Of a DNA stretch of 64,000 nt, positions 18,066 through 25,281 are shown in pieces. The notes under the pieces are model-generated. The model was not told where the DNA came from, made no database searches, and saw nothing but the letters and a program-made list of their open reading frames with translations. The stretch is from CAYTZN01 sp964442495. Its GTDB lineage: Bacteria; Pseudomonadota; Gammaproteobacteria; Legionellales; Legionellaceae. Made by a program: the position numbers and the translations under genes. Each line of letters begins with the position of its first letter. The stretch's first letter is position 1. The DNA lies in NCBI GenBank assembly GCA_964442495.1, contig CAYTZN010000004.1:62001-126000 (forward strand), in the 5' to 3' direction.

Positions 18066-18560
18066 ATGAAGACGGAAGTGGGGTTTATACTATCAGTAAA
18101 GGGCCGGGACGATTTAAGTATTAAAGCAAGCGCTTTATTTTCACAAATTGAACACTATACCCACTTTTTTTCTGAAGAAAATGAAACTGCCAAAATCAGG
18201 GCTAATGTGGCCTTTTTAAAAGCAAAAGCATACATGGATTTGGCGGAAGAAATAAATGATGGGTCTCTTTATGAGCTTGCTAGGACTGCATTGGATGTGG
18301 CTATTAAACTGGACCCTCAAATTAACTATTTGGCTCTAAGGGCGCATAAAAATATTATTTTAGGAAAAAAAGATTTAGATACTATTTTTGACATAACAAA
18401 GGCTGTAGATGCAGATATAAAAAAAAGTAGAGGAGAATCCACTTCATTAGCTTCCCCTCTGGTCTCTTTTGGTTTCTTGGCAAATGGACATAAAAAAATT
18501 TGGGGTAGGCCTACGAAAGAAAATCGTTCCGAAAATCGGCTTAAGATAAGCTGGGTGTAA
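18066..18560 (+). CDS. Hypothetical protein
   Basis: The product is 164 residues from ATG 18066, which has GGGGA 6 bases upstream; ATG 18054 is in frame but less well placed. It has no signal or membrane segment. The central part (ADLAEEI, ELARTALDVAIKLDP) looks like one or two TPR-like helical pairs, followed by a basic C-terminus. No family was recognised. It lies between the TPR-methyltransferase and a pseudogene, in an accessory stretch, so an effector or relic is possible. Confidence 0.5.
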   Translation: MKTEVGFILSVKGRDDLSIKASALFSQIEHYTHFFSEENETAKIRANVAFLKAKAYMDLAEEINDGSLYELARTALDVAIKLDPQINYLALRAHKNIILGKKDLDTIFDITKAVDADIKKSRGESTSLASPLVSFGFLANGHKKIWGRPTKENRSENRLKISWV

Positions 18561-18594
18561 AAGCGCACCCTCCCTGAAAACCACCTCAGGCGAC

Positions 18595-19168
18595 TCAGGG
18601 GCAGGATGCAACAGTTGCTACACCAGTGTTTATAAATATTCCAGTATTCACTGTATTATAATCCGCTGGGGCTAGATTAAAAGTCTCAGCGCCAGGGTTG
18701 GATAAGAGATAATTTGTATTCGTGTTGTTGCCAATCATCGTTAGATAAACTAAAGGGTTTGCATCCATAGAGCCTAAAAATAGTCCAGAACCTCCATGTA
18801 CTAAGCCATTGTTCAACAGTCATAATACGCATTGATGCCATAAATTTTCTGTCCGAAGAGCTTTTGCAATCCGAGACCTGCATTGGCTGCCATATACCCA
18901 TTATTGAAAACATGTCCTCTTAAATCTAAAAAGGCAATAGGTTAAGGTTTTCTGGATTAGGGGCAAAAAAACCTTGGAGGGTGGTATAGCCCTGATTATA
19001 GCCAATACCACAGCTTTCAATATGTCGGAGAGAGGCACGACAAGGGTTTGTTTTGTTAAAACCTGGTTTACATAGAAGAAAAGGCCCACCTCAAGCAGGG
19101 GTTACTGTTGTTAGGCAAATGAAAATATTTGCAAGCCATTTGATTGAATTATAAGGGGTAGTTGTCAT
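18595..19168 (-). pseudogene. Decayed outer-membrane beta-barrel (inverse-autotransporter-like) gene
   Basis: Reading down from ATG 19168 gives a signal peptide (MTTTPYNSIKWLANIF and onward), then an in-frame TGA at 19091-19093. The same frame continues with recognisable barrel sequence: GIGYNQGYTTLQGFFAPN, LLPFLDLRGHVFNN and MAANAGLGLQKLFGQKIYGI, up to a second TGA at 18813-18815. The C-terminal segment, NNGLVHGGSGLFLGS and beyond, is open only in another frame. The GYTTL.GFF / LPF.DLRGHVF / Y.AN.GLG.R / YG.N.YYD pattern is that of inverse-autotransporter-type barrels in Legionella and chlamydia-like bacteria, recalled from memory. The gene is dead as written, with at least two stops and one frameshift. 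Confidence 0.7.
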
Positions 19169-19251
19169 AGCTTAGAGCGCACCCATTTCGCATTTTGTTT
19201 ACTGTCCCAAGATGTGTCTGATTTTGTAATTCATAAAAAATATATAATTTC

Positions 19252-19830
19252 TCAGAGTTGACTTTGCAATTGTTTTAAAGCCTGCGCACGATGGCTGATG
19301 TGATTTTTAAGATCAGCTGTTAACTGAGCCATGGTACAGCAATGGTCTGGAAGGTAAAAAATAGGATCATAACCAAACCCTTTTTCACCTGCACGCACCT
19401 CTGCAATCAAGCCTTGTATTTTGCCCGTAGCAATCGTTGGGGTTGGGTCGTCGGCATGTATAACTAATGCAAGTGCACAATAAAAATAAGCTTGGCGTTT
19501 TTCATTAGGAACTCCTTTAAGTTTACCTAAAAGACAATCAATGTTGTCATTGTCTGTGGCATTTATGCCTGCAAAACGTGCTGAATAAATACCTGGTTTC
19601 CCTTGAAGTACCGGAACAACCAAACCTGAGTCATCCGCTAATGCTGGCTTATTGCTGAGTCGGCTAGCATGGCGGGCTTTAATGATGGCATTTTCAATAA
19701 AACTTAAGCCTGTTTCCTCAGCGCCTTCTATGCCTAAGGTGGTCTGGGAGATGCATTGAACGGGTGCTAAAATGGCTTGTAATTCTCGAATTTTTCCAGG
19801 ATTTGCGGTGGCTAAAATTAATTCTTTCAT
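19252..19830 (-). CDS. rdgB: dITP/XTP pyrophosphatase
   Basis: The 192-residue Ham1/RdgB family protein starts LILATANPGKIREL and carries ADDSGLVVP, PGIYSARFAG and GFGYDPIFYLP, the conserved substrate-site motifs. It removes ITP, dITP and XTP from nucleotide pools. The start at 19830 aligns with the family N-terminus; an in-frame ATG at 19920 would add 30 unrelated residues. It is often next to hemW, but hemW is 15 kb away here. Confidence 0.96.
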   Translation of the reverse strand: MKELILATANPGKIRELQAILAPVQCISQTTLGIEGAEETGLSFIENAIIKARHASRLSNKPALADDSGLVVPVLQGKPGIYSARFAGINATDNDNIDCLLGKLKGVPNEKRQAYFYCALALVIHADDPTPTIATGKIQGLIAEVRAGEKGFGYDPIFYLPDHCCTMAQLTADLKNHISHRAQALKQLQSQL

Positions 19831-19992
19831 GATGTGTTTTTGGTGGGATAAAAAGCTCAAGAGGGAGTTTACAAAAAAAGCCAGGGGGTTGCCATCCATT
19901 GATAATGGCTTGCTCATCAAAGCAATTCACGTTACCCTTTCGTGCGAAGTAGCTTTATGCTTGCGTTTATTTCATTGAGATGAATTAAATAT

Positions 19993-20074
19993 TAGGGTCT
20001 GTTGGCGATTTTTTTAAATACCCTAAAGCACCTAAGTACCGCGGACTTATAGAGTAAATTGTCACCAGACCCTA
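19993..20074. repeat. Short element with inverted ends TAGGGTCTG (82 bp)
   Basis: The left end TAGGGTCTGTTGGCGAT and the reverse complement of the right end, TAGGGTCTGGTGACAAT, match at 14 of 17 positions. The interior is AT-rich without coding potential. Ends beginning GGGTCTG.TGACA resemble termini of IS5-type elements, so this may be a MITE or IS remnant in the rdgB-OMP gap. The assignment is tentative. Confidence 0.45.
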
Positions 20075-20121
20075 GAGGGCTACGTAGGTATTTTATAACA
20101 TTAACAAAAAGGAATTCTTAG

Positions 20122-20877
20122 ATGAAAAATAATATTCTGGCTAGTTTAGGCCTAGCTGCATTAACTACTGTTACAGCATATGCAGGCACCATGGGTGCAC
20201 AAGCAACTTATCCCATGGGCTTTAGTTTGGGTGGGGATATTGGTTATGGGTATTTAAGCACTCAAGAAACCTATTTAAGAGCTCTGAATGAGGCAGGTTC
20301 CACTGACATATTAACTCAACATAAAGGTATAGGAAGATTTATATGGGGAGCCCATGCAGGCTATGACACACCTGTATTGGAGCGGTTGTTGTTAGGCATT
20401 GAAGTTGGCTATAAAGACATGGGTAGATCCAGCTATTCAAGTTATAATTATTCACCCGCAAGTGTAACTAAAGATTTATTGAGCACAACGGTTCGTGTTG
20501 AACAACAGGCGGTAGATTTTTTACTGTCGTCACGCTTGTATGTTTTGAATGGTTTAAACCTTTTTGGTAAAGCAGGTGCGGCTTATGTGCGTTCAAACAC
20601 ATCGAGTAACTTTAGCGAAACATTTACTACCGTAGGTCCTTTTACAACGTTTATTTCAGAAGATCCTACTACTTGGCGTATTAGACCTGAGTTTGACCTT
20701 GGTGTTGGTTACTCTTTTACTCATAATCTTGATCTGCATGTTATGTATACCTATATTAATGGCACAGATGGGGATGCTAATGGGCTAGGCAGATTTTACA
20801 GTTTCGGACAAAATAGTACCGTAGGTACATTTGGTTACAACGCACTCTCAGCGGGTCTTAGTTATTACTTTGGCTAG
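20122..20877 (+). CDS. Outer-membrane beta-barrel protein (GTMG family)
   Basis: The 251-residue protein has a signal peptide cleaved at AYA/GTMG. It then shows alternating hydrophobic strands such as FSLGGDIGYGYL, FIWGAHAGYD and LFGKAGAAYV, and ends in an aromatic residue followed by glycine (LSYYFG). This is typical of 8-10-strand opacity/OmpA-like barrels. The GTMG mature start is shared with the two genes near 38 kb and with Legionella OMPs. A strong ribosome site (AAGGAA) lies upstream and a hairpin terminator follows. Function is unknown. Confidence 0.8.
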   Translation: MKNNILASLGLAALTTVTAYAGTMGAQATYPMGFSLGGDIGYGYLSTQETYLRALNEAGSTDILTQHKGIGRFIWGAHAGYDTPVLERLLLGIEVGYKDMGRSSYSSYNYSPASVTKDLLSTTVRVEQQAVDFLLSSRLYVLNGLNLFGKAGAAYVRSNTSSNFSETFTTVGPFTTFISEDPTTWRIRPEFDLGVGYSFTHNLDLHVMYTYINGTDGDANGLGRFYSFGQNSTVGTFGYNALSAGLSYYFG

Positions 20878-20885
20878 TCTTGATG

Positions 20886-20925
20886 CCTACGTACGCCAAT
20901 TTATAAGGAGTACGTAGGATTTTTC
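20886..20925 (+). terminator. Rho-independent terminator after the outer-membrane protein gene
   Basis: A 9-bp perfect stem CCTACGTAC / GTACGTAGG with a 15-base loop, followed by ATTTTTC, lies 9 bases after the stop codon. Confidence 0.65.
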
Positions 20926-21032
20926 ATTTGTTAACCAATCCAGAGGCTGGATTTCATTATTACCTTTACACTTGATGGTTAATATTTATAGCCTACGTGC
21001 TTTTTCTCAAAAAAATAATGACGGAATTTGCA

Positions 21033-21833
21033 ATGGAGAATCGTTTTGCGGTAATAGGTAACCCTATAGCACATAGCTTGTCACCCATTATTCATCAACG
21101 GTTTGCAGAGCAAATGGGGTTAATGCTTCAGTATGAAAAAATCCACGTTGATGACATTGAATTTGAACAAACGGTTTTTGATTTTTTTCATCAAGGTGGT
21201 AAAGGCTTAAATCTTACCTTGCCTTTCAAAGAGCGCGCCTTTTCCATGGCGGATATTCATACGCCAAGATGTAAGCAGGCTAAAGCCGCCAATACCTTAT
21301 GGATGGACAATGGGCTTTTGCATGCTGATACTACTGATGGGGTAGGTTTGATTCGCGATCTTTCGCGCCATGTCACTTTGAAGGATAAAAGCATCCTTCT
21401 TTTGGGGGCGGGTGGTGCCTCTCGTGGCATTATTGGGCCGTTGTTAGATGCTAATATTGCAACGCTTGTGCTTGCTAACCGGACTGAATCAAGGGCAAAG
21501 GCTCTGCAACGTGATTTTCCAGAAATAAAGTGCAGCGCTTTAGATGCGCTTACTGCTGGTTATGATGTTATCATCAACGCAACATCAGCCAGTTTAACCA
21601 ATGCTGCCTTTCTCCTGCCTTCTTCATTACTAACACCAACCACGTATTGTTACGACTTGGTTTACAATGTTCATGAACCAACTTCTTTTATAAGCTGGGC
21701 TCGCCAACATGGTTGTGCTGCAAGTGATGGTTTAGGAATGTTGGTAGAGCAAGCGTCAGAAGCTTTTTTTATTTGGCATGCTGTAATGCCACGCAGTACT
21801 TCAGACGTTATTTTAGACCTACGAAGGGTTTAA
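21033..21833 (+). CDS. aroE: Shikimate dehydrogenase
   Basis: The 266-residue enzyme has the substrate motif GNPIAHSLSPIIH, the catalytic lysine region NLTLPFKERAF, the NADP-binding LLLGAGGASRGI and the C-terminal GLGMLVEQASEAF. It reduces 3-dehydroshikimate in the aromatic amino acid pathway. ATG 21033 fits the family start and has GGA upstream; the earlier in-frame GTG 20997 and ATG 21018 lack support. The gene appears monocistronic. Confidence 0.96.
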   Translation: MENRFAVIGNPIAHSLSPIIHQRFAEQMGLMLQYEKIHVDDIEFEQTVFDFFHQGGKGLNLTLPFKERAFSMADIHTPRCKQAKAANTLWMDNGLLHADTTDGVGLIRDLSRHVTLKDKSILLLGAGGASRGIIGPLLDANIATLVLANRTESRAKALQRDFPEIKCSALDALTAGYDVIINATSASLTNAAFLLPSSLLTPTTYCYDLVYNVHEPTSFISWARQHGCAASDGLGMLVEQASEAFFIWHAVMPRSTSDVILDLRRV

Positions 21834-21937
21834 TTTCGCCTTGATATTTTTAAAAAAACTCTCATACAAGCTAAAATAAAGATTCATTTGGTCAATTGAT
21901 TTATATTTAGATCATAGAATGGTATTTTGTCGCCGTT

Positions 21938-22069
21938 ATGAAATCAAAAGACTCAATTAAAGAAGATGATTCAAGAATTAGGCGTGGAGTCGCTGCAGAA
22001 AATATGAGCGTTATGCGACATCTAGCGTTAAATCTTTACGTTGTTACCAAACCCAGATACTTTATTTAA
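21938..22069 (+). pseudogene. C-terminal remnant of an ISAs1-family transposase
   Basis: A short frame reads KSKDSIKEDDSRIRRG then AAENMSVMRHLALNL. This is the characteristic C-terminal stretch of ISAs1-type DDE transposases (compare FNEDDCRIRDENAAVNFSWM in the intact element at 33957, which is clearly a different member). Homology stops after LNL, and the tail runs into the downstream convergent gene. No matching N-terminal part is visible between aroE and this fragment. Confidence 0.65.
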
Positions 22070-22508
22070 TTCCAATATAAATAGCTACGTTGTCAGGGCC
22101 GCTATAGGCTTCAAAGTCGCTGATGAAACTACGCTTGTGATTGCTTTCTGTTTCAAAATAATTCCAAATTTGCTTCCAAATAGCCACCACTGTGGCAGGC
22201 ATTGGGCCTTCACCCTGAAAAACAAGATAGTTGCCTGCTGGAATGTGAGCGGTGACAAATTCAGCTTGCTTATTATCATCGTTGATACCAACGGTGACCG
22301 TGTAAAAGCCATTGGCATCAGATTCATAGTTTGAATAAACTTCAAATATGTTTGCATTGGTAGATAAATGACTGGCATAAAATTGTTGCCAAAGGCCTGG
22401 TAATTTTGCTGTTTTCTCATTAAATTCATCGGTGTTTTGAGTCTTTGTGCTTAATCCTGTTACTGTAAAATGTTCTACGTATTTCAGGGTTGGTCGTATA
22501 GATGACAT
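22062..22508 (-). CDS. GyrI-like / AraC effector-binding domain protein
   Basis: The 148-residue single-domain protein has features of the SOUL/GyrI-like effector-binding fold: an N-terminal LKYVEHFTVTGLS, a central IFEVYSNYESDANGFYTVTVG and the C-terminal PAGNYLVFQGEGPMPATVVAIW. Such domains bind small cationic ligands or gyrase. ATG 22508 has GGAG at good spacing. It lies directly behind a VOC gene (now broken) and a YafY-type regulator on the same strand, a combination seen in other bacteria, and the regulator probably controls it through the upstream palindrome. Confidence 0.85.
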   Translation of the reverse strand: MSSIRPTLKYVEHFTVTGLSTKTQNTDEFNEKTAKLPGLWQQFYASHLSTNANIFEVYSNYESDANGFYTVTVGINDDNKQAEFVTAHIPAGNYLVFQGEGPMPATVVAIWKQIWNYFETESNHKRSFISDFEAYSGPDNVAIYIGIK

Positions 22509-22523
22509 ATGAATCACTCCTAT

Positions 22524-22940
22524 TTATTCGTATTGATGGTGGCGCTCGATCTTTTTGGACACGCATCAGCAGATGCAATCGTCCAATTACCTTTAAATTT
22601 TACTTGACCTATCAACGTCTACGTCCTGCGGCCATATCATTAGGCACGACGATTGGAGAAAGAACCATGTTGATGTTTTTTGCTTGCCATTCGGCAAATA
22701 ACGCATCAACTTTTTCGTTATTTTCGAGCATGAACACTAATTCGCCATTATTGTTTTTTCAGCGGGAGGCTCAACAGCATGACGTGCCTTTATGCCTAAA
22801 CCCATACCATTTGATAATGTGAAAGAATGAAATGTCGGTGAGGCTTCTTCTGGGCTTAGCCCAAGTAAATCCTGATAAAATTGGCGGCTTATCGCAATAT
22901 TATCAACGTAAAGTACGATGGCGGATGGTTCGAGTATCAT
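22524..22940 (-). pseudogene. Frameshifted VOC (glyoxalase/bleomycin-resistance) family gene
   Basis: From ATG 22940 the frame reads AIVLYVDNIAISRQFYQDLL and HSFTLSNGMGLGIKARHAV, a typical VOC N-terminus, then stops soon after. The next segment, GELVFMLENNEKVDALFAEW plus QAKNINMVLSPIVVP, continues the family sequence in another frame. A last piece, VSKKIERHHQYE, ends at the TAA at 22524 in the first frame again. At least two small indels have broken the gene, and residues of the second metal ligand region appear lost. It sits just ahead of the GyrI-like gene's ribosome site. A sequencing error could explain one lesion but not both easily. Confidence 0.7.
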
Positions 22941-22991
22941 ATTTTCCCCTTTAAGTGGCGTGATAGTTTCGAACGTAGTTTACCGTCAAAG

Positions 22992-23010
22992 ACTGACAGT
23001 TTTTGGCAGT
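22992..23010 (-). promoter_or_regulatory. Palindromic operator upstream of the VOC/GyrI-like genes
   Basis: ACTGACAGTTTTTGGCAGT forms an interrupted palindrome (ACTGACA N5 TGGCAGT, one mismatch between half-sites) about 50-70 bases upstream of the VOC start. An almost identical 19-base site lies upstream of the YafY-type regulator at 23737. This implies one regulator acting on both. Confidence 0.65.
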
Positions 23011-23023
23011 AGCGAGTGTCTAT

Positions 23024-23716
23024 TTACTGCTCAGGAATATTATGAATTTTACGCCATTTTTTTAGCAGGGTTTGACGACCTTGAGGGTAGCTTGCTTCTA
23101 GTGGAGTTAGTTGAGTGATTCTATCGGTTCGAAAATGCCTAAAATCAAGGCGCAACTCACACCAAGCAACAACCATGTGTACTTCCTCACAAAATCCAAG
23201 TGCTAGAGGCCAGATAAGACGTTCAGATGCCTTACCGTTGACATCTACATATGTCATTTGAAGTTTATGTTCTCGTCGAATAGCATGGCGTATTAATGCC
23301 TCCTTCTCGTCATCATTATCTATTGCAATTTTTACGGGCCCAATGAGCAAACCTGAAAATTCAAGTTGGTGTTGAAGATCTTCAGGAAGAACGGCTGAAA
23401 TTTTAGCCAAGACATTTTTTGCAGCAAGCCTTAATTTTTTATCGGTTCTCCGTGCAACCCAGCGTGAACCAAGAACCAATGCCTCTATCTCCTCTTCAGA
23501 AAACATCAATGGGGGTAACATAAATCCTGGGCGTAACACGTAACCAAGACCTGGCTCGCCTTCTATTGAGGCGCCTTGTGCTTGTAATGTTGCGATGTCT
23601 CGATAAAGGGTTCGTAAACTCACATGGAGCTCATCAGCCAATTGTTTCCCCGTCACGGGGTAACGATGTCGCCGAAGTATTTGGATAAGATCAAAAAGAC
23701 GTTGGGTTCTAGACAA
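23024..23716 (-). CDS. YafY/YobV-type transcriptional regulator (HTH-WYL)
   Basis: The 230-residue protein has an N-terminal DeoR-like winged helix (RTQRLFDLIQILRRHRYPVT; LHVSLRTLYRDIATLQAQGA), a GEPGLGYVL wing, and a C-terminal WYL domain with IWPLALGFCEEVHMVVAWCE. WYL regulators sense ligands, often single-stranded nucleic acid or small molecules. The 19-base palindrome at 23737-23755 just upstream suggests autoregulation, and a second copy precedes the neighbouring VOC gene. Confidence 0.9.
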   Translation of the reverse strand: MSRTQRLFDLIQILRRHRYPVTGKQLADELHVSLRTLYRDIATLQAQGASIEGEPGLGYVLRPGFMLPPLMFSEEEIEALVLGSRWVARRTDKKLRLAAKNVLAKISAVLPEDLQHQLEFSGLLIGPVKIAIDNDDEKEALIRHAIRREHKLQMTYVDVNGKASERLIWPLALGFCEEVHMVVAWCELRLDFRHFRTDRITQLTPLEASYPQGRQTLLKKWRKIHNIPEQ

Positions 23717-23736
23717 ACGATAGCCCTAAAGTTAAT

Positions 23737-23755
23737 ACTGACATATTTTGGCAGT
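23737..23755 (-). promoter_or_regulatory. Palindromic operator upstream of the YafY-type regulator
   Basis: ACTGACATATTTTGGCAGT (ACTGACA N5 TGGCAGT) lies 21-39 bases ahead of the regulator start. It matches the site at 22992-23010 in both half-sites and spacing, differing only in the spacer. It is probably the autoregulatory operator. Confidence 0.65.
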
Positions 23756-23853
23756 ATTAAATGTAAGTTTCAATTAATAGACCTATAAAATCGACTGGTG
23801 ATGATAATAATCAAGAAATCACCATTTTGTCCGTTATAATTATCTTCTCACAT

Positions 23854-23933
23854 TTATTGGTGAATCGCGTGTCAAATTATCAAATTCTTCCTATAACAGA
23901 AGAATTTGATAATTTGACGTCATTCACTAATAA
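23854..23933. repeat. Long palindrome in the 23717-23975 gap
   Basis: Core arms at 23871-23890 (GTCAAATTATCAAATTCTTC) and 23899-23918 are perfect 20-bp inverted copies with an 8-base loop. The similarity extends outward through GTGAAT / ATTCAC to about 35 bp per arm with a few mismatches. No T-tract follows on either strand. It lies downstream of the beta-lactamase homologue and could act as a transcript end, but its length suggests a palindromic repeat element. Confidence 0.65.
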
Positions 23934-23975
23934 TTTTGAACAGTATGGATAATATTTTGAAAAAGAGTAATGTAG

Positions 23976-24989
23976 TTAAGAATATCTTTCTTTTGAAGCG
24001 CTTTTAGTTGAGTTATTAATTTCATTTTGAGCCTTTTCAATATTATTCCTGATACACTGATCGCTTTCGGCTAATTTATTGATTAATAATTGCGTAGCTG
24101 ATGCAACGACATCTTCTCTTTTTACTGCATGTTTAGCATTATTTGTATAATAAATTGCCAGTATAATCGGGTCACATTTAGGCGGCCAGATAATTCCAAG
24201 ATCATTTGTTGTGCCATAAGCTCCGCCAGTACCTGTTTTGTCTGCCACAGCCCATCCTTTAGGAAGACCTGCTCTAATACGAAAATCACCGGTTGTATTG
24301 GCTTTTAGCCATGAGGTTAGCATCTCTCTTTGAGGTTTAGCTAAAACATCAGTAAAGATTAATGTTTGTAAACTGTTTACCATGTCTTTGGGAGTAGAAC
24401 TGTCTTTTAAACTTCCTTTTCCACCAGAATAAGCTTCTTCTGGCCAGCCATTATCTTGCCGAAATGAAGTATTACCAAGAGAGTGAGCAAAGAGAGTCAT
24501 TTGATCTAGTCCACCCATCTGCTTAACTAAAAGATTCATAGCAGTATTATCGCTGTAACTAATGGAAGCTGCACATAATTGCTCCACTGTCATACCTGAT
24601 GAAAGATATTTTTTAGTAATTGGGTTCCAATTGGTTAGATCTTTTTTTGAGTAGGTTATTTTTTGCGATAATAAAGCATTATCATTCATGCTTTTACTAA
24701 GAATAGTTGCAACGCCAATGATTTTTGATGTACAGCCCGTAGGAAAGCGTTCATTTGCACGATATCCCAAATGCGTATTATTTGCTGTATTAATAACATA
24801 AACGCCGATTCGCCCTTTAGAAGAAGCCTCAAGTTCTATCAATTGTTTTTGAATTGATTGTGCTTGAATAGTCTGCTGCATTGCTGCAAACGAAGATATA
24901 TTAATAATAAAAAAGCTGACAGTAATAAGAGATAAGAGCCGCTTGGCTGTAAGTAGCCTAGTACTGATCTTATTGTGCATTGTGGTCAT
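23976..24989 (-). CDS. Class A beta-lactamase homologue with cysteine at the nucleophile position
   Basis: The 337-residue exported protein has a signal-peptide-like N-terminus ending near FAA. It matches the class A fold: the SDN motif is at residues 146-148 and KTGTGG at 251-256. The usual S-x-x-K motif reads Cys86-Thr-Ser-Lys89, exactly 60 residues before SDN as in Ambler numbering, so the nucleophilic Ser70 is replaced by Cys (codon TGT). The omega loop reads DNGWPEEAYSGG, so the deacylating Glu166 and Asn170 are not at their normal places. A basic, Asn-rich C-terminal tail extends beyond the family. It may be a non-classical or inactive enzyme. Confidence 0.85.
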   Translation of the reverse strand: MTTMHNKISTRLLTAKRLLSLITVSFFIINISSFAAMQQTIQAQSIQKQLIELEASSKGRIGVYVINTANNTHLGYRANERFPTGCTSKIIGVATILSKSMNDNALLSQKITYSKKDLTNWNPITKKYLSSGMTVEQLCAASISYSDNTAMNLLVKQMGGLDQMTLFAHSLGNTSFRQDNGWPEEAYSGGKGSLKDSSTPKDMVNSLQTLIFTDVLAKPQREMLTSWLKANTTGDFRIRAGLPKGWAVADKTGTGGAYGTTNDLGIIWPPKCDPIILAIYYTNNAKHAVKREDVVASATQLLINKLAESDQCIRNNIEKAQNEINNSTKSASKERYS

Positions 24990-25079
24990 TTGTTATTTCT
25001 AATTAAGCCACCAAAGTCTCTTGAGAAGAATTTGTTGGTTAAAAATTTTTTACACATTGATGTAAATACTTTATTTTAT

Positions 25080-25156
<77 letters not shown>

Positions 25157-25281
25157 CGCGGTGGCTATTGTAATGGTTAACGGGGTTTAACACCAGATTT
25201 TTTTAAAGGTTTATTCTTAATTATCTGGATAAGCGTTTAGGACTCTCTGCGTATTAGCCGAAGGAGTCCTGGCGCTATAAA

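Noticed and set aside
18686..18913. Separate minus-strand genes at 18595-18816, 18686-18913 and 18901-19089
   Set aside because: The conserved barrel sequence reads through these in one frame interrupted by stops, so they are pieces or shadows of one pseudogene.
22041..22334. 97-codon plus-strand frame over the GyrI-like gene
   Set aside because: It is antisense to a gene with clear domain signatures and a ribosome site; no independent evidence.
25232..25270. Terminator after rpoD (AGGACTC ... GAGTCCT)
   Set aside because: The stem is only 7 bp with an 18-base loop and no T-run on the minus strand; too weak to list as a feature.
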